Shown: piece after piece, positions 41,631 to 54,972 of the stretch
Layout: each line of letters begins with the position of its first letter
How positions within the stretch are numbered: the first letter of the stretch is position 1
Source of the DNA: Artemia franciscana
Taxonomy: Eukaryota > Arthropoda > Branchiopoda > Anostraca > Artemiidae
Length of the DNA: 64,000 nucleotides
NCBI RefSeq assembly: GCF_032884065.1
Contig: NC_088881.1
Coordinates: 9,389,008 to 9,453,007 of the forward strand
Direction: 5' to 3'
Position numbers and translations under genes: made by a program
The notes under the pieces: model-generated
Database searches by the model: none
What the model was told of the DNA's origin: nothing
The model's input: the letters and a program-made list of their open reading frames with translations, nothing else

Positions 41631-42274
41631 AAATTAATCATTGTCAACCAGTCTGCAATAATGAGGCTCCGCATGAAGACTGCTCTTCCGAAACACACAT
41701 ACCCGATGAACCAAATCTGAAGAGGCATTTCAGTTTTCCCAATAACGAAAAACTGAATGTATGCAAAATATGCCAAAAGAAATTTGCTAACAAGTTTAAC
41801 TTGACTCGCCATATGAAAGTCCACAATGGTGAATACGAGTGTTGTGTTTGCCACAAGATATGGTTTTCCAAATCTGATTTGAGTCGCCACATGGCGATTC
41901 ACAATGGGCAAAAACTATACGAATGTGACATATGCGAAAAGAGGTTTTCTCTGCAGCAAAATTTGGCTTATCATATGAGGGCTCATATTGGAAATCAGCC
42001 ATATGAATGCCAAATATGTAAAAAGACATATACTTTCAAATGCCATTTGACGCTCCATATGAAATTCCACAATGGGGAAAAACCTTACGAATGCAAAATA
42101 TGTCACAATAATTTTACTCAGAGATCTGATTTGAATAAGCATATGAGAATTCACTATCAGGAAAACCAATATGCATGTGGAAGGTGCGTAAAGCGATTTG
42201 CTCAGAAATCTAATTTGATCCGACACATGAGACAACATCATGGTTTTGACCAGGATAACAGTGTATGTCAATGA
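41631..42274 (+). CDS. C2H2 zinc-finger protein, terminal exon with six fingers
   Basis: It encodes a probable nuclear DNA-binding protein. The exon follows a strong acceptor (TTTTTTTTCAG, AG at 41629-41630). An ATG lies upstream at 41612, but the poly-pyrimidine tract there makes an exon start more likely. Six C2H2 fingers (C-x2-C-x12-H-x3-H) run without a break: CKICQKKF, CCVCHKIW, CDICEKRF, CQICKKTY, CKICHNNF and CGRCVKRF. Linkers are looser than the usual TGEKP (NGEKPYE, IGNQPYE). A stop follows at 42272-42274, with AATAAA words near 42400. About 50 N-terminal residues before finger 1 show no domain. Upstream exons were not found. Confidence 0.85.
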
Positions 42275-42399
42275 TTTTGTTACCAGATAAATGTACTTTT
42301 TTTGTATAAATTCGCCTTCCATTGCTCTTTAAATATGTTTTATCATTTATGTAAGTATCCTTTATCCTATGTAAGTGCGCTATGCAAGTTTTTATTCAT

Positions 42400-42410
42400 G
42401 TAATAAATAA
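42400..42410 (+). terminator. Candidate poly(A) signal of the zinc-finger gene
   Basis: An AATAAATAATG word lies about 130 bases after the stop. Two further TAAATA words are nearby in AT-rich DNA, so the exact signal is uncertain. Confidence 0.4.
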
Positions 42411-42589
42411 TGTATTTATATAACGCTGTGCAAATTTTCCGTCTCTGCTTAAATGTATCGATTTTTCAATTTTCAAATTTGATCCTGAAATACACTGGGT
42501 TAGCATTAATAAATTCATGATGCCAGAGCGTGTTATTAAAAGCTAGTGAATTTCTAATGTTGTTGAAGTTGACCCATTTAATTCACCCT

Positions 42590-42900
42590 TCCCCTGGTTG
42601 ATTCGTATCACCCTGACCCACAAAAGAGGCTCATTTACCGACACTTCTAATATTATCTTTTGGTTTTTACGAAGAGCTCTCTACTCGACAAGTTTTGCGA
42701 CAAAACTCCAGTTGCTCACCAAAGAGGTTTCTATTGAATACTTCATGGCTATGGCCAATTCTACATAGGGAGAACCCACCAGAATTTAAAGAAACGCCTA
42801 CAATAGCATAAGGATGATATAACCAAAGCTCTGAATTCTAATATTACTTCTGTTTCCTTTGATTCTGCTTTAAGTAGCCATATTTTAAATTAGATCTAAA
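42590..42900 (+). mobile_element. Penelope-like element fragment (GIY-YIG nuclease end)
   Basis: The translation includes GQFYIGRTHQNLKKRLQ followed by HKDDITKALNSNITSVSFD, typical of the GIY-YIG-type endonuclease that ends Penelope-like retroelement proteins. An RGFY-like strand lies just before. Only this terminal part is present and the copy is broken. No reverse transcriptase part is adjacent. Confidence 0.7.
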
Positions 42901-43775
42901 AAGATATTACATAATAGAATTGTATTTGTTAATTAATATTCTCAAAATGAAATATGGTATTAAAGCTCAGGGTAATCAGAGGAGACACTGTAAAATTCTG
43001 AGAAGAAATTAAAAAAGAAAACAGTTATTTATATCATTCTTATAAGAGCTTCATTTTACTTTGAAACCATACCTCCTTAATGTGCATATATACAACCAAA
43101 TTTAAGCAGGCCTATTTTGATTGAATTTTTCTATTTCTTCAATTTGTTGATGTTGCATCTACCTCAAAAAAGCCCTAAAATATTTTGTACATCATTACAT
43201 GATGCTTCATTTCAATTTACCCCCTAACCCTCAGTATTGTGCAAATATATAGCCAAACCCAAATGACATGTTTCTTATTCATTTTGTAGTATAAACTCTT
43301 GTTTCATCCAATACCCATAAACAACCAGCACATATAGCCTACCCATTTGTTTCAATGAGTATATGTGATGCTTTAAACAACCATTTATTTCAACCATCAA
43401 CACTGAGAAATTCAACAAACACAAATTGCTTGGGAAATATATATTTTGTGCTACATGTTATCACTTTAAGATTCTGCAAAGATTTCAAATTAGGTATTTT
43501 ATAAGTTTCATTTTTTTATGTTTCTAATGTAACTTCAGGTTCATAATAACATATAGTAATTTCCAGTAAAAAAAAGACCCAAAACCCTACCATTTCATAT
43601 CACTCATGATGTTAAACCAGCTGTGCACAAAAAAAAAGAAGTATTAGAGCAAATGCAAAAGTAACCCCTCCCATGAGAATTATGAGAAATTTAAAGAAAC
43701 CTAAATTTAAGTTAGGTATCTCACAAGAAAACTTACAATAGGTTATGAAGAGGGATTAGCATTTGATTCACCAAC
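42901..43775. other. AT-rich spacer, nothing recognised
   Basis: No coding frame or repeat was identified. Confidence 0.4.
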
Positions 43776-45420
43776 CTCAAGGTATTTTTGAAGCATGCTT
43801 CAGGTTGGAAGCCAGGGAGACATTCAGTTACAGAATTACTTTTGAATGGCAATACAGTTAGTACCCCAAAAGATATAGCAGCTGAATTGGGTAGTCAATT
43901 TAAATCAGGGTTCATGCCTCCAGACGATGCCCCCTTACCAGAAGCACCAGAATATTCTATTGAGGAACCTATTCAAAAGATAAAAGTGGTAAAATATGCC
44001 TCTGATGTAGAGAATTGACTAAAGCTACTTAATCCTAACAAATCCATTGGTCCTGATGAAGTTCACCCATGCATATTGAAAGAAGTTCATGATGAAATAA
44101 CCCTTCCCCTTACAAACATGTCTCAGAAGTCTCTTGATGCTCAACACATTCCTCAGGATTGTCAGAATGCTAACATTACACCTGTACACAAAAGGGGCAG
44201 CCACAACAGGGTTTCCAATAATTGCCCCATTATTCTTATGTTTGCATACTCACATTGTTGGCCACCTGGCCACCAATGAGCTGCTCAGTGATAGTTGGCA
44301 TGGCTTCAGACATGGATGCTTGGTTGAGACTAATTTGATTGATGCATATGATTATATCACTGAGAAACTAGATCAAGCAATCCCTGTCAACTTGGTTCTA
44401 TTGGATTTTGCAAAAGTCTTTGATAAAGTATGTTACTGTTGCCTAAGGGCCAAGTTATTTGCAATTGGAATACATAATGAAATTGTAGAGTGGGTGCTTC
44501 AGTTTCTTTCCAGGAGAAAGCAAAGGGTGAAAATATTTGGAAAAAATGGACAAGTAGTCTTTACAGAAGAAGTGGAAGCATTAAGTGGAGTGCCCTAAGG
44601 AACCATCTTGGGACCAAACAAAATTTATATTAATGATGCACCAACCATAGTCAAAAATAAAATGAGTCTATGTTGATGACTCTAAACTCATTGAACATGT
44701 TGATACACCCAATAAGAGAGCCTCTATACAGAATGACCTATGGGTACTTTCCCAGTGGGCAACTTTGTAGAGGTATGAATTCAATGTAAATGAATATCAA
44801 ACAATCCACTTTGGAAAGAAAAATTAAAAAAGCCCCTATCATACATTAGGGATAGATGGATCAAGACAGACTATTATCTCCTCTGAAGCAGAGAGACACA
44901 TGGGGCCATAGTTGATAAAGAATTAAAATTCACTATGGACACATAGACAGCTGTAGCCAAAGCACTCCAAACTCTTGGCATTATAAAAAGAACAATCACT
45001 AGTAGGTCACCTATGAAGACTAAGTTATATAAGGCATTGGTCAGGCCTAATTTAGAGTTTGGCATGTGTGTTGCTAGCACTCTAAACAAAGGTGAGCAGC
45101 AGAAGTTAGAATCAGTTCAAAGACAAGCTTTGAAAGCAATTGATGGATGCAAATACTTAAACTACTCATCCTCCCTGAAGAAACTGAAACTCCCCACTCT
45201 TGTCTACAGACATAAATGGGGTGATATTATTATGATGCATAAGCTCCTTAATTTTAACTCTTCATTAAATAAGCTATTTCAACTTGACCAATCTACTAGA
45301 ACTATGGGGCTTAGTTGGAAGCTCTATCAGAAGAGAGCTGCCACTGGATTACACAATAACTTCTTCATTAACAGAATAGTGAGTTTGTAGAATTCACTTA
45401 CCAAAGAAGCAGTCATGGTA
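43776..45420 (+). mobile_element. Decayed CR1-like LINE, ORF2 remnant
   Basis: In order it reads HASGWKPGRHSVTELLLNG, LLNPNKSIGPDEVHP (RT block 1), ITPVHKRGSHNRVSNN, WHGFRHGCLVETNLI and VLLDFAKVFDKVCYCCLRAK (first catalytic Asp). GVP-GTILGP and a YVDDSKLIEHV-like second motif lie near 44670, then MKTKLYKALVRPNLEFGM (45013 on). Several stops and frameshifts interrupt it. The wording (FAKVFDKV, LVRPNLEFG) is that of CR1/Crack-like elements, a different clade from the LINEs at 3545, 15108 and 57979. Confidence 0.8.
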
Positions 45421-45912
45421 AATATTCCACAATTCATATAATTGACTTACCAATAAACTTTATGTTCTTTACAAATATAATAATTGCTTCTATTACAAAT
45501 TCAAATTTAAGCATTTTTTGAACTCTTAAAAATGACCAAAATATGGGGTATAAAAAAGGCTTAAAACATTGGTCTCAAACTTTGAACATAGCACTTGATG
45601 CCTTTTTTCATGTTCTTTACAAATAATAATTGCTTCTATTACAAATTCAAGCACTTTTTGAGCTTTGAAAATTCCTCTTTCTTGATGTCAAATTTTCAAT
45701 TAAATTATGTATTTTTGGTTGTTTTTGACAGAATAATACTATGTTTCCTCAGTGCCAAAATTATTTATAAGTTAGGATGTCAAAAAGTGCATAGATTTGA
45801 ATTTGCAATAAAAGCAATTATTATATTTGTAAAGAACATAAGAGAAGACATTGAGTGGTATGTTTACTTTATTGGTAGGCTAAGTCAATTATATGAGCTG
45901 TGAAATATTTAC
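45418..45912. repeat. Inverted repeat with ~100-125-bp arms after the LINE
   Basis: GTAAATATTCCACAATTCAT ... ATAATTGACTTACCAATAAA ... TTCTTTACAAATATAATAAT at 45418-45515 is mirrored at 45785-45912. A direct partial copy of the arm (TTCTTTACAAATAATAATTG) lies at 45612. The inverted block may be two opposed LINE 3' ends. Confidence 0.65.
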
Positions 45913-46189
45913 TGTAGTCATTACCCTCAGCATAGCCTAGCTGCCTTTAAAAGACCCATTGATGGAGAATGGTCATTAAAGCTATGGCAAATTGAGTTGG
46001 ATACCATTGAGACATCTAATCATTGTCACCACAAGCCAGCACTTCTACACAATTTAATCCTTATTTTGCTGGAAAATGAGATTTAAAGTAATTTAAGTAT
46101 GATTCTTTCCAAAGAGTCCTAATTGTGCATTGAAACTTCTAATTATAGTGCATCCATAAAGTAAGTAAGTGAAGAATAAGGTATTAGAC

Positions 46190-46440
46190 TTTAGTCTCTA
46201 CTGGCAGTGCTGAACTCTGTTTCTTGGCCCTTCAGCCAGGAAATGCAATGGGGTGTTGGGGGCCAGCCATCCTGTGCTTTTGTACACCCTTCCTGTTTAC
46301 CTTCCCCAGATTTCTCCAGGTACCCATTTAGAGCTGGGTCAACTCTGGCTGAGCTTACAGAGTCATGCCACTGACCCCCATTGCAAACTAAATAATTGGG
46401 TACTCTAGGATTCAAACCCTTGCCCTCTCAGTCAAATAAT
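46190..46440 (-). mobile_element. SINE, second family, copy 4
   Basis: Read on the minus strand there is a B box (GGGTTTGAATCC) near 46420. Then come GGGGGTCAGTGGCATGACTC, TGTAAGCTCAGCCAGAGTTG, AGCTCTAAATGGGTACCTGG and the tail GGCTGGCCCCCAACACCCCA with TTCCTGGCTGAAGGGCCAAG. It is the longest body of the four copies, about 80-85% identical to 39828-40105. Confidence 0.75.
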
Positions 46441-47525
46441 GTATCCATAGCACCTTCTAATTTTTTCATTTAGACTTTGACAAGCCTATACAAAAAACTA
46501 ACCAAAATGGATGAAATTCCTACTTTATAATTTAGACCAACTATCACAAATCATAGATATTAAGGTGAACTGTCTTTCCTTTTCTTTCTTGCATTTCTAT
46601 CTGTTTTTGAATCAGTTTCAATCATTACATTGCTTTAATTTAGCAGGCTAGCATGGCCTAAGGCCATATGAAAACATTAGGGGAAGGGGATTAATTGTCA
46701 CAAATACTAAAAGACAAAAAAAAAGAAAATTGTCTCTATCTTTATTCCATTATGTCTACTATTGAAGAGAAGCTATTCTTGACCTTTACCTGTTTTATCA
46801 ATTTGGAGAGGGAAGGAACAACAATGGAAGATTGTAATTTAGCCTAATATTTAATTAATGAAGATAAATCACTAGCCTATAATAATTAGTGTTTCCTTCT
46901 AGGTAGACCAATATGCAAGAACTGAATTACCTGTTGAGAAAATACTATTAGTTTAAAGTCTCATTGAAGCTAATAAAATTAATAGGCTATTTTCATAAGT
47001 TGAGAAACTCGGTCGCCAGTGTTGCAACAATTTGGGCATCCATAAAGTGGTACCGGTCGGATAAAATGTGGTGTTTTTGTGGCATCCTTCCTACCAAAAT
47101 TGGGAAAAATTTCGGTGAATAATGCACTGTAATATACCCATGCTTGTAATACACCCATGTTGTTGCTATTCAAAAATAAAAACATCTTTTAGTTTGCAGT
47201 AATTTAATTTCTCGTAAAAGTCTTGTACTAAAGGTTACTTTTATAAAGTGGTAGATTTTACCCTGAAATTTACCCAAAAAAGGGGAAAATGCCAGGAAAG
47301 AATAAATACAGTCCTTGACACTACCAGTTAGTTAACAGGGATGGGATTCCCATCATTTCTCAAAGGAATTCATTTTTAGGATTGACTGTTTTCTCGCCAT
47401 GTCTTTCTGTTGGATTTTTTTAAAACTTTTTTCGTTGGAACCCGGTGGGTTTCAAAGGAATTTCAATGCAAGATATTTAAAAGCTAGAATAATATCGAGA
47501 ATAAGTTGATGTTTGTAACTCTCTT
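46441..47525. other. Unrecognised spacer
   Basis: No gene or repeat was assigned. The stretch 47000-47160 is less AT-rich but has no recognisable domain. Confidence 0.35.
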
Positions 47526-47528
47526 AAA

Positions 47529-47765
47529 ATGAGACATGTCACAAAGGCTGTTCTGTTTGACCGGTCAGATGCCTATGGCAATGTAGTTTACAGTAAATTA
47601 CTGGAACTTTTAATTAATCTTGACTTCCCTCATTCTATCATAATTTTTATAAAGTCCTTTCTAACTGATAGATATGGACAAAAGAAAAATATATGCAACG
47701 CGTTGGACGGTATGGTACGAGGTGACGAAGGTGTTGCATTATCCCAACATTTCTTCTCTGCTTGA
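47529..47765 (+). pseudogene. Short LINE reverse transcriptase fragment
   Basis: The 78-codon frame includes LFDRSDAYGNVVYSKLLELL and PHSIIIFIKSFLTDR, resembling RT motif A and the following helix (D-S-A-F-D-V-H..LL..L...G). No other RT blocks lie around it. Confidence 0.4.
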
Positions 47766-47829
47766 TACGAAACTTGTCAATATGGGTCTTAAATGACAAA
47801 TTTGCATCCAGTATAATGCCTATGTATAA

Positions 47830-48235
47830 TATCGTATATGAGCAGGGAGGGGGTTAGTTGCCCAGCTAACACTTTAAATCTTAAGAAGGGCATTAGAACT
47901 TATGATTTCCAGCCGAACGAGCCACCTCCAAAGTTTATGCAACTGCTCTTTCTAAGAAAACGTCATATGGCCCTTGGGTATAACTTACAACCCTTGCTCT
48001 TAAGGATCTGGGGGGGGAAGGGTCATCCTGAAAGACATAATAAATGGACCTATCAACCACACTAAACAAAATGATCATCTGAAAGTTTTCTTTGTATGTG
48101 TTTGGGGTAATGATGGATATGAGGGGGGTGGGTTGCCCTCCAATTACTTTTGATTATTGAAAAGGCACTAGAGCTTTCAATTTCCGATGAAACAAGACCC
48201 CTTCAAAGGTTCTATGACATATGCAGTGCCCTGTG
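47830..48235. repeat. Degenerate internal blocks of the foldback family
   Basis: GGGAGGGGGTTAGTTGCCC ... AGAAGGGCATTAGAACTTAT (47843-47905) and GGGTTGCCCTCCAATTA ... AAAGGCACTAGAGCTTTCAA (48128-48180) resemble 36680-36745. They are old relics. Confidence 0.45.
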
Positions 48236-48399
48236 TCCACGGCACTGTTTCCAAAAATACATTGTGTCCATGCATTTGGGCAAATTTTGCCCTCACCTAA
48301 TTGTATAACTTACCATTTTTAATGAAAGAATCCTCAAAAACCGTGATAAATTCAGCCGTTTTTTGATATTTGTGGTATGTCCATAAAAGGTGTCGAAAT

Positions 48400-49450
48400 T
48401 GAGTTAATGCAAATCAAGATAAGTATGATAGTACTATCAACACTTGGATCTGGCACTAAGATTTTAATGAGGAAAGTAGAAGCAATAGTCCCTAAAATAC
48501 AAAAGCAATAATGATTAATAATGACTTTTAACCTCTAAAAAACACATTTTATCTTAAAACAGTTGAGAAGTTGAGAGCACAGACTCAACTCTTTCAGCAG
48601 TTAAAGGCATTAGAAATCTGATTACATCTTTTTGATTTTTCTTTTTTTAATAAGAGGGTGCTAAAATGCCATAACTGTATTTTTGGTGTAACTTTTGACT
48701 TATGTCTCCTGCCAGGGACTGCTCAATGAAAATTAAGAGAAGTATGATACTATCATCAACACCTGGATATGGCACTAAAATTTCACCCAGGAGAGTAGCA
48801 GCAATAGTTCCTAAAAATACAAAAGCTATAAAGATTAATAATGACTTTTAACCTCTGAAAAGCACATTTTATCTTAATATAGTTGAGTTTTTTTTAATAA
48901 GAGGGTGCTAAAATGCCATAACTGAACTAGACTGTAAGACAACAATCGTCTTTTTCTTTAAGTGTTTCGGTAATATTGCACTCGTTATTCTATATTTTGT
49001 TTCAGAAAATTAATATTCCATAGTAAAATTTCTGGTAGACAGTTCAGTATTTTGATGTAACTTTTGACTTATGTCTTTTGCCAGGTATAGAATCTCCTGC
49101 CTGCTGCTGCTCAATGTATAGAGTGATGTCTGCCTCCTCCATCTACTTTGGTCCATCTCAAGTATTTGCGCTTTGACCTGTCTGTTACTTGCCATTGTCA
49201 AGAGCTCAGACAGGCTGTTGAACCAATGTTTCTTTGGTCAGCTGTGAGGTTGCTTCCAACCAGCTTTGATAGGGTCGAAGCTGCTGAATCATAATGGTTA
49301 ATGACTAATAATGGCTTTTAACCACTGAAAAGCACATTTTATCTTAATACAGTTGAGAGCACAGATTCAGGTCCTTCAGCAGTCAAAGGCATTATACATC
49401 TGATTAGTTTTTTTTCTAGAGTCAAAGCAGTTGACTCCAAAATCATTTGA
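48400..49450 (+). repeat. Three diverged ~200-bp repeat units
   Basis: TAATAATGACTTTTAACCTC ... AGCACATTTTATCTTAATAC ... GTTGAGAGCACAGA-TCA occurs at 48500-48590, 48835-48895 and 49305-49375. AATAAGAGGGTGCTAAAATG is shared at 48649 and 48894. The units are scrambled but co-linear in part. Confidence 0.6.
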
Positions 49451-50879
49451 TTGTATTTTTTTCATAAATTTAGCAACATCTACAGTACTGTATGTCCAAA
49501 TTGAATATCTCAGTAGGTATTTTGGAAGAAAGTGGAGCAGATTTTCAATTTATGAGCATTAGTAAGAAATTTCTAGAAGGATGCAATGTAGAGGATGTGG
49601 GGGATAGCAACAGTTTTGTGAAATGCTGCAAGACAAAGGTGATTGAAACAAATCTTGGCAGAGACTATGGAAGCATATGAACCTGATAAGCAGCATCTGA
49701 CACAAAATGTAGTTTTGGAGTTTAAGTTAGAATAAACCTTCATGGTAAAACAGCAAAATACTGCTGTTAGCTTATTCTGTTAGTAAATTTTCCGCGCCAA
49801 AAACTGTTAGGTTGGGAAGTTGATTTAACTCCATAAATGAAAGATTTAATGGTTTAATGGTTAAAACAATAGGGTGTAAGCCAATCATGTATATGATGCC
49901 ATTAAATATTTCCAAAAGTCTATATCTAGCTGTCCGTACTTATAAGCTATTAAAAATTGTAACAATATCTAAAATTAGATCCAACAAGATATCAGACATC
50001 CAGCAAGCAATCAGTGAAACTTTTAAACAGATTTGAGACAAGAACCTTTGATTTCTTTTCGGTCTTGATGACAAAAAAAAGTAAAAATCTAGAGGATCCG
50101 TTCAAGTCGATTAAAAAGAAAAAAATTTCTAAGGAGGGAAGGGTGTTACGCCCTGTTTTGAATTGTTGCACTCCAGGACCTGGTTAGCAAAATAGCTTAT
50201 AGCAGTAAGTTTCAATCAGCTCAGATTTTTCTCACAATCTAATTGAAATGAAACAAATAATTTTCTGCACTGGTCCTCTCTTAGGCTGTTCACCAAACAA
50301 ATCAAAACGCATATATTGAGTCCATTTTGGAGAGGACTGACTCGCTCTTTCACTGTTTTTTTTTCTGTGCTTAAGAGTCCTATTAAACAACGAACAAGTT
50401 GGCGTAAGTTCAGACCATATTAAAAATAATTGCTGCCATCGGGGTTCCTCAGCTACAGAGCTAGGAGTCATGAGTTAATGCAAATTTTACCCATATTAAG
50501 GCCCCTCCCTTTCAAATATATCCTGTGGTATACTTAGGCTAAAAAACCAAACTAAGAATTTTGAAAATTTTGAACTAATTCAAAAAGTACTTTTTTTTAG
50601 CTCATTTTAAAACTATAGCCCATTGAAATGTCGCAAGGTAGATAGCCATTTTTTCACTCTCGAGGAACAAATCAAAACCTATCCCAAATATTAACAAATG
50701 AGATTTCCAAGCAATTCAAAAACAAAGCTTTTGGATATTTTGAAAAATAATTTACAGAAAAACCAATGTTTATCAGTTTTTTTTTGCAGTTGGCTCACCT
50801 TGGCCCAAAGACATATAGTGACCAAAGAATACCATAGACAAAGTAGTGAACCTCTATCCAACCGAATCTGTACTTTATC

Positions 50880-50880
<1 letters not shown>
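49451..50880. other. Unrecognised region
   Basis: A 62-codon frame at 49492-49680 shows no known motif. No repeat was assigned in this stretch. Confidence 0.3.
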
Positions 50881-52215
<1,335 letters not shown>

Positions 52216-52344
52216 CTATAGAGTTAAATCTATCTTTCACTAGGTTATAACAACTAATTTTATTCTCGATCCCTCTTCTCTCGCTCTTGGTGATATTTAT
52301 ATTAGCTTTTCAAATTAGTTATTCAGATGTAAGTAAACCTCGGA

Positions 52345-53455
52345 CAATGGTAAAAAATACACCGTGGAGTCAAAACATATGTCGAAGAGAGGCAATATAA
52401 CAACAAATATGAGGAGTTTTTTTTCAATTAAATTAGGAAGAAGTAAAAGAATAGACATCACTTACTGAGGTTAAAAAGTTTGTGGGAAACCGCAGACCTG
52501 CAAACTATATAACACTGGTAGACGATATTCTTGTACGTTTCAGAAATACTGGAAGTAACAATGCAAGAAGTAACATTCAAGTTCACTTATTTATCCTGCA
52601 TGGCCATTTGTGTCGTGGAGTCATCGTCATCGTAATTTGTCATCATGGAGTCAAAACATATGTCGAAGAGAGGCAATATCACAACAAATATGAGGAGTTT
52701 TTTTAATTAAATGAGGAAGAGGTAAAAGAATAGACATCACTTGCTGAGGTTAAAAAGTTTGTGGGAACCGCAGACCTGCAAACTATATAACACTGGTCGG
52801 CGATATTCTTGTACTTTCAGAAATCCTGGAAGTAACAATGCAAGAAGTAATATTCAAATTCCTTATTTAGCCTGCACGGCCATTTGTGTCGTGGAGTCAT
52901 CGTCATCGTAATTTGTCATCATGGAGTCAAAACATATGTCGAAGAGAGGCAATATCACAACAAATATGAGGAGTTTTTTTAATTAAATGAGGAAGAGGTA
53001 AAAGAATAGACATCACTTGTTGAGGTTAAAAAGTTTGTGGGAAACCGCAGACCTGCAAACTATACAACATTGGTCGGCGATATTCTTGTACGTTTCAGAA
53101 ATCCTGGAAGTAACAATGTAAGAAGTAACATTCAAGTTCACTATTTAGCCTGCACGGCCATTTGTGTCGTGGAGTCATCGTCATTAACATTTGTCATCAT
53201 GGAGTCAAAACATGTGTCGAAGAGAGGCAATATCACAACAAACATGAGGAGTTTTTTTTTAATTAAATGAGGAAGAGGTAAAAGAATAGCCATCACTTGT
53301 TGAGGTTAAAAAGTTTTCGAGAAACCGCAGACCTGCAAACTATCTAACACTGGTAGGCGATATTCTTGTACGTTTCAGAAATCCTGGAAGTAACAATGCA
53401 AGAAGTAACATTCAAGTTCATTATTTAGCCTGTATGGCCATTTGAACCATTTCCC
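52345..53455 (+). repeat. ~278-bp tandem array, four units
   Basis: AGGTTAAAAAGTTTGTGGGA occurs at about 52468, 52748, 53024 and 53304. Each occurrence is followed by ACCGCAGACCTGCAAACTAT, GAAGTAACAATGCAAGAAGT and TGTGTCGTGGAGTCATCGTC. Units are above 90% identical. The array lies just upstream of the zinc-finger exon. Confidence 0.85.
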
Positions 53456-53990
53456 AGAACGTTCAATTGCCTCCAGCGAAGACAAGAGGATTGCCACCAA
53501 GAAAGCTGAGACCAAACGGAAGCTCTTTCGATTCAGAAACAGAAGTTTTAGTATTTCATCACAGAAGTGTGCTGAAAACCAACCTTAATTTTTTAAGAGT
53601 CTACAGTTAAATCTGTCTTTCAATAGGCTTTAATGAATAATTTTATTTTCAATACCTCTTCTCTCACTTTTGGTTATGCTTATATTAGCTTTTAAATAGT
53701 TATTCTGAAGGAAAGTAAAACCTCAAATGATCAAATAGTACACCATGGTGTAAAACCATAAGTCGAGCAGAGGCAGTATTTCAACAAATAGTGCGAGGTT
53801 TCTTAACTAAATTAAGAAGAGGTAAAGAATGAACATCATTGGTTGAAGTTAAAAAGTTTTTGGGAAACCGTAAACCTGAGTACTATATCACCCAGGTAGG
53901 CAAGATTTTTGTGCGCTTCTGAAATCCTGGTTGTAACATGAGCATTCAAGTTTTCTATTTGGCCTAATTGGCCATTTAAATTATTTCTCA
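53456..53990 (+). repeat. Older duplicate of the zinc-finger intron plus array unit
   Basis: 53585-53990 parallels 52200-52600: AGTTAAATCTGTCTTTCAAT, CCTCTTCTCTCACTTTTGGT, TATATTAGCTTTTAAATAGT, then GTTAAAAAGTTTTTGGGAAA. Identity is about 80%. The intervening 53456-53580 carries a minus-strand frame ending ELPFGLSFLGGNPLVFAGGN that I do not recognise. Confidence 0.65.
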
Positions 53991-54009
53991 GAACCCTTTT
54001 TTGGGAATA

Positions 54010-54330
54010 AATATTGATGAAAAGGCAACCAGCCCCACCACGTCCTTTTCCCCCAAACAAACTAAGTAAAAAATCTGAGATAGCAAATCTTCCCATAACC
54101 CCTCCGGGGAAACGCTCTAAGCTATGCAAGTCGCCTTCTGTTAATATCTATGGTTATAATAAAAACAAGCGGTATATTAAATTTAAGATGGGGCTCATTG
54201 GATTGGAAATCAAAAGTTCTAGCCCCCTTTTAAGAGTAAAAAGGCAACCAATTGGAGGGCAACCATCCCACTCCACACCTTTTCCCCCAATGAATCTGAC
54301 ATAAACTTTGAAAGAGACATTTTGTTCAAA
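54010..54330 (-). repeat. Foldback-family internal relic, inverted
   Basis: GGGCTCATTGGATTGGAAAT, AAAAGTTCTAGCCCCCTTTT and AATTGGAGGGCAACCATCCC are the reverse complement of the 36680-36765 block, strongly diverged. Confidence 0.5.
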
Positions 54331-54439
54331 ATAGCTCAAATATCAAAAAACAAAAGCTCTGGGGTCCACCCCCTCTCCCTAAAGCACCCGGGCAAGGGAT
54401 GTTAGTTATGCAATTTGCCCACTGTACATATATAAGGTT

Positions 54440-54972
54440 TTTTTTTTTATTAAACAAGAGCTAAGAGCTCATATTGTATGAGCTCTAACAAAATTCTAAG
54501 AATGAATCGATTGATTTAAAAGGAAAATCAGAGGTTTAATGCCGGTCGGGATCTAAAACAAGAGCTCTGATTCAAGATGTCCTTCTAATTATCAAAATTC
54601 ATTAAGATCCGATCACCCACTCGTAAGTTATAAATACCTCATTTTTTCTAATTTTCCCTCTCCCTTTAGCCCCACAGAGGGTCGAATCTGGGAAAATGAC
54701 TTTATCAAGTCAGTTTGTGCAGCTCCCTGACACGTCTACCAATTTTCATCGTCCTAGCACGTCCAGAATCACCAAACTAGCCAAATCACTGAACCCCTCC
54801 CCCCCCAACTCCCCCAAAGAGCGGATCCAGTACGGTTACGTCAACCACGTATCAAGGACATTTGCTTATTCTATCCATCAAGCTTCATCCCGATTCCTCC
54901 ACTCCAAGCGTTTCCCAACATCTCCCCCTCCAACTCCCCCCAATGTCAATAGATCTGGCCGGGATTTGAAAA
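54440..54972. repeat. Dispersed repeat, unassigned, interrupted by the satellite
   Basis: The stretch has a distinct composition (AAACAAGAGCTCTGATTCAA, AAGATCCGATCACCCACTCG, CCCCTCCCCCCCCAACTCCC, AGATCTGGCCGGGATTTGAA). It resembles a dispersed branchiopod repeat from memory only. It stops exactly where the 149-bp satellite starts. Confidence 0.4.

Noticed and set aside
41627-42322. Minus-strand frames over the zinc-finger exon
   Set aside because: They mirror the finger repeats on the opposite strand and have no homology of their own.
49492-49680. A 62-codon frame as a gene
   Set aside because: No domain, no clear splice sites and chance length in this composition.
53497-53575. A small exon on the minus strand (ending LSFLGGNPLVFAGGN)
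   Set aside because: It looks protein-like and has an acceptor-like TTTTCAG before it, but no family was recognised and no partner exon was found.
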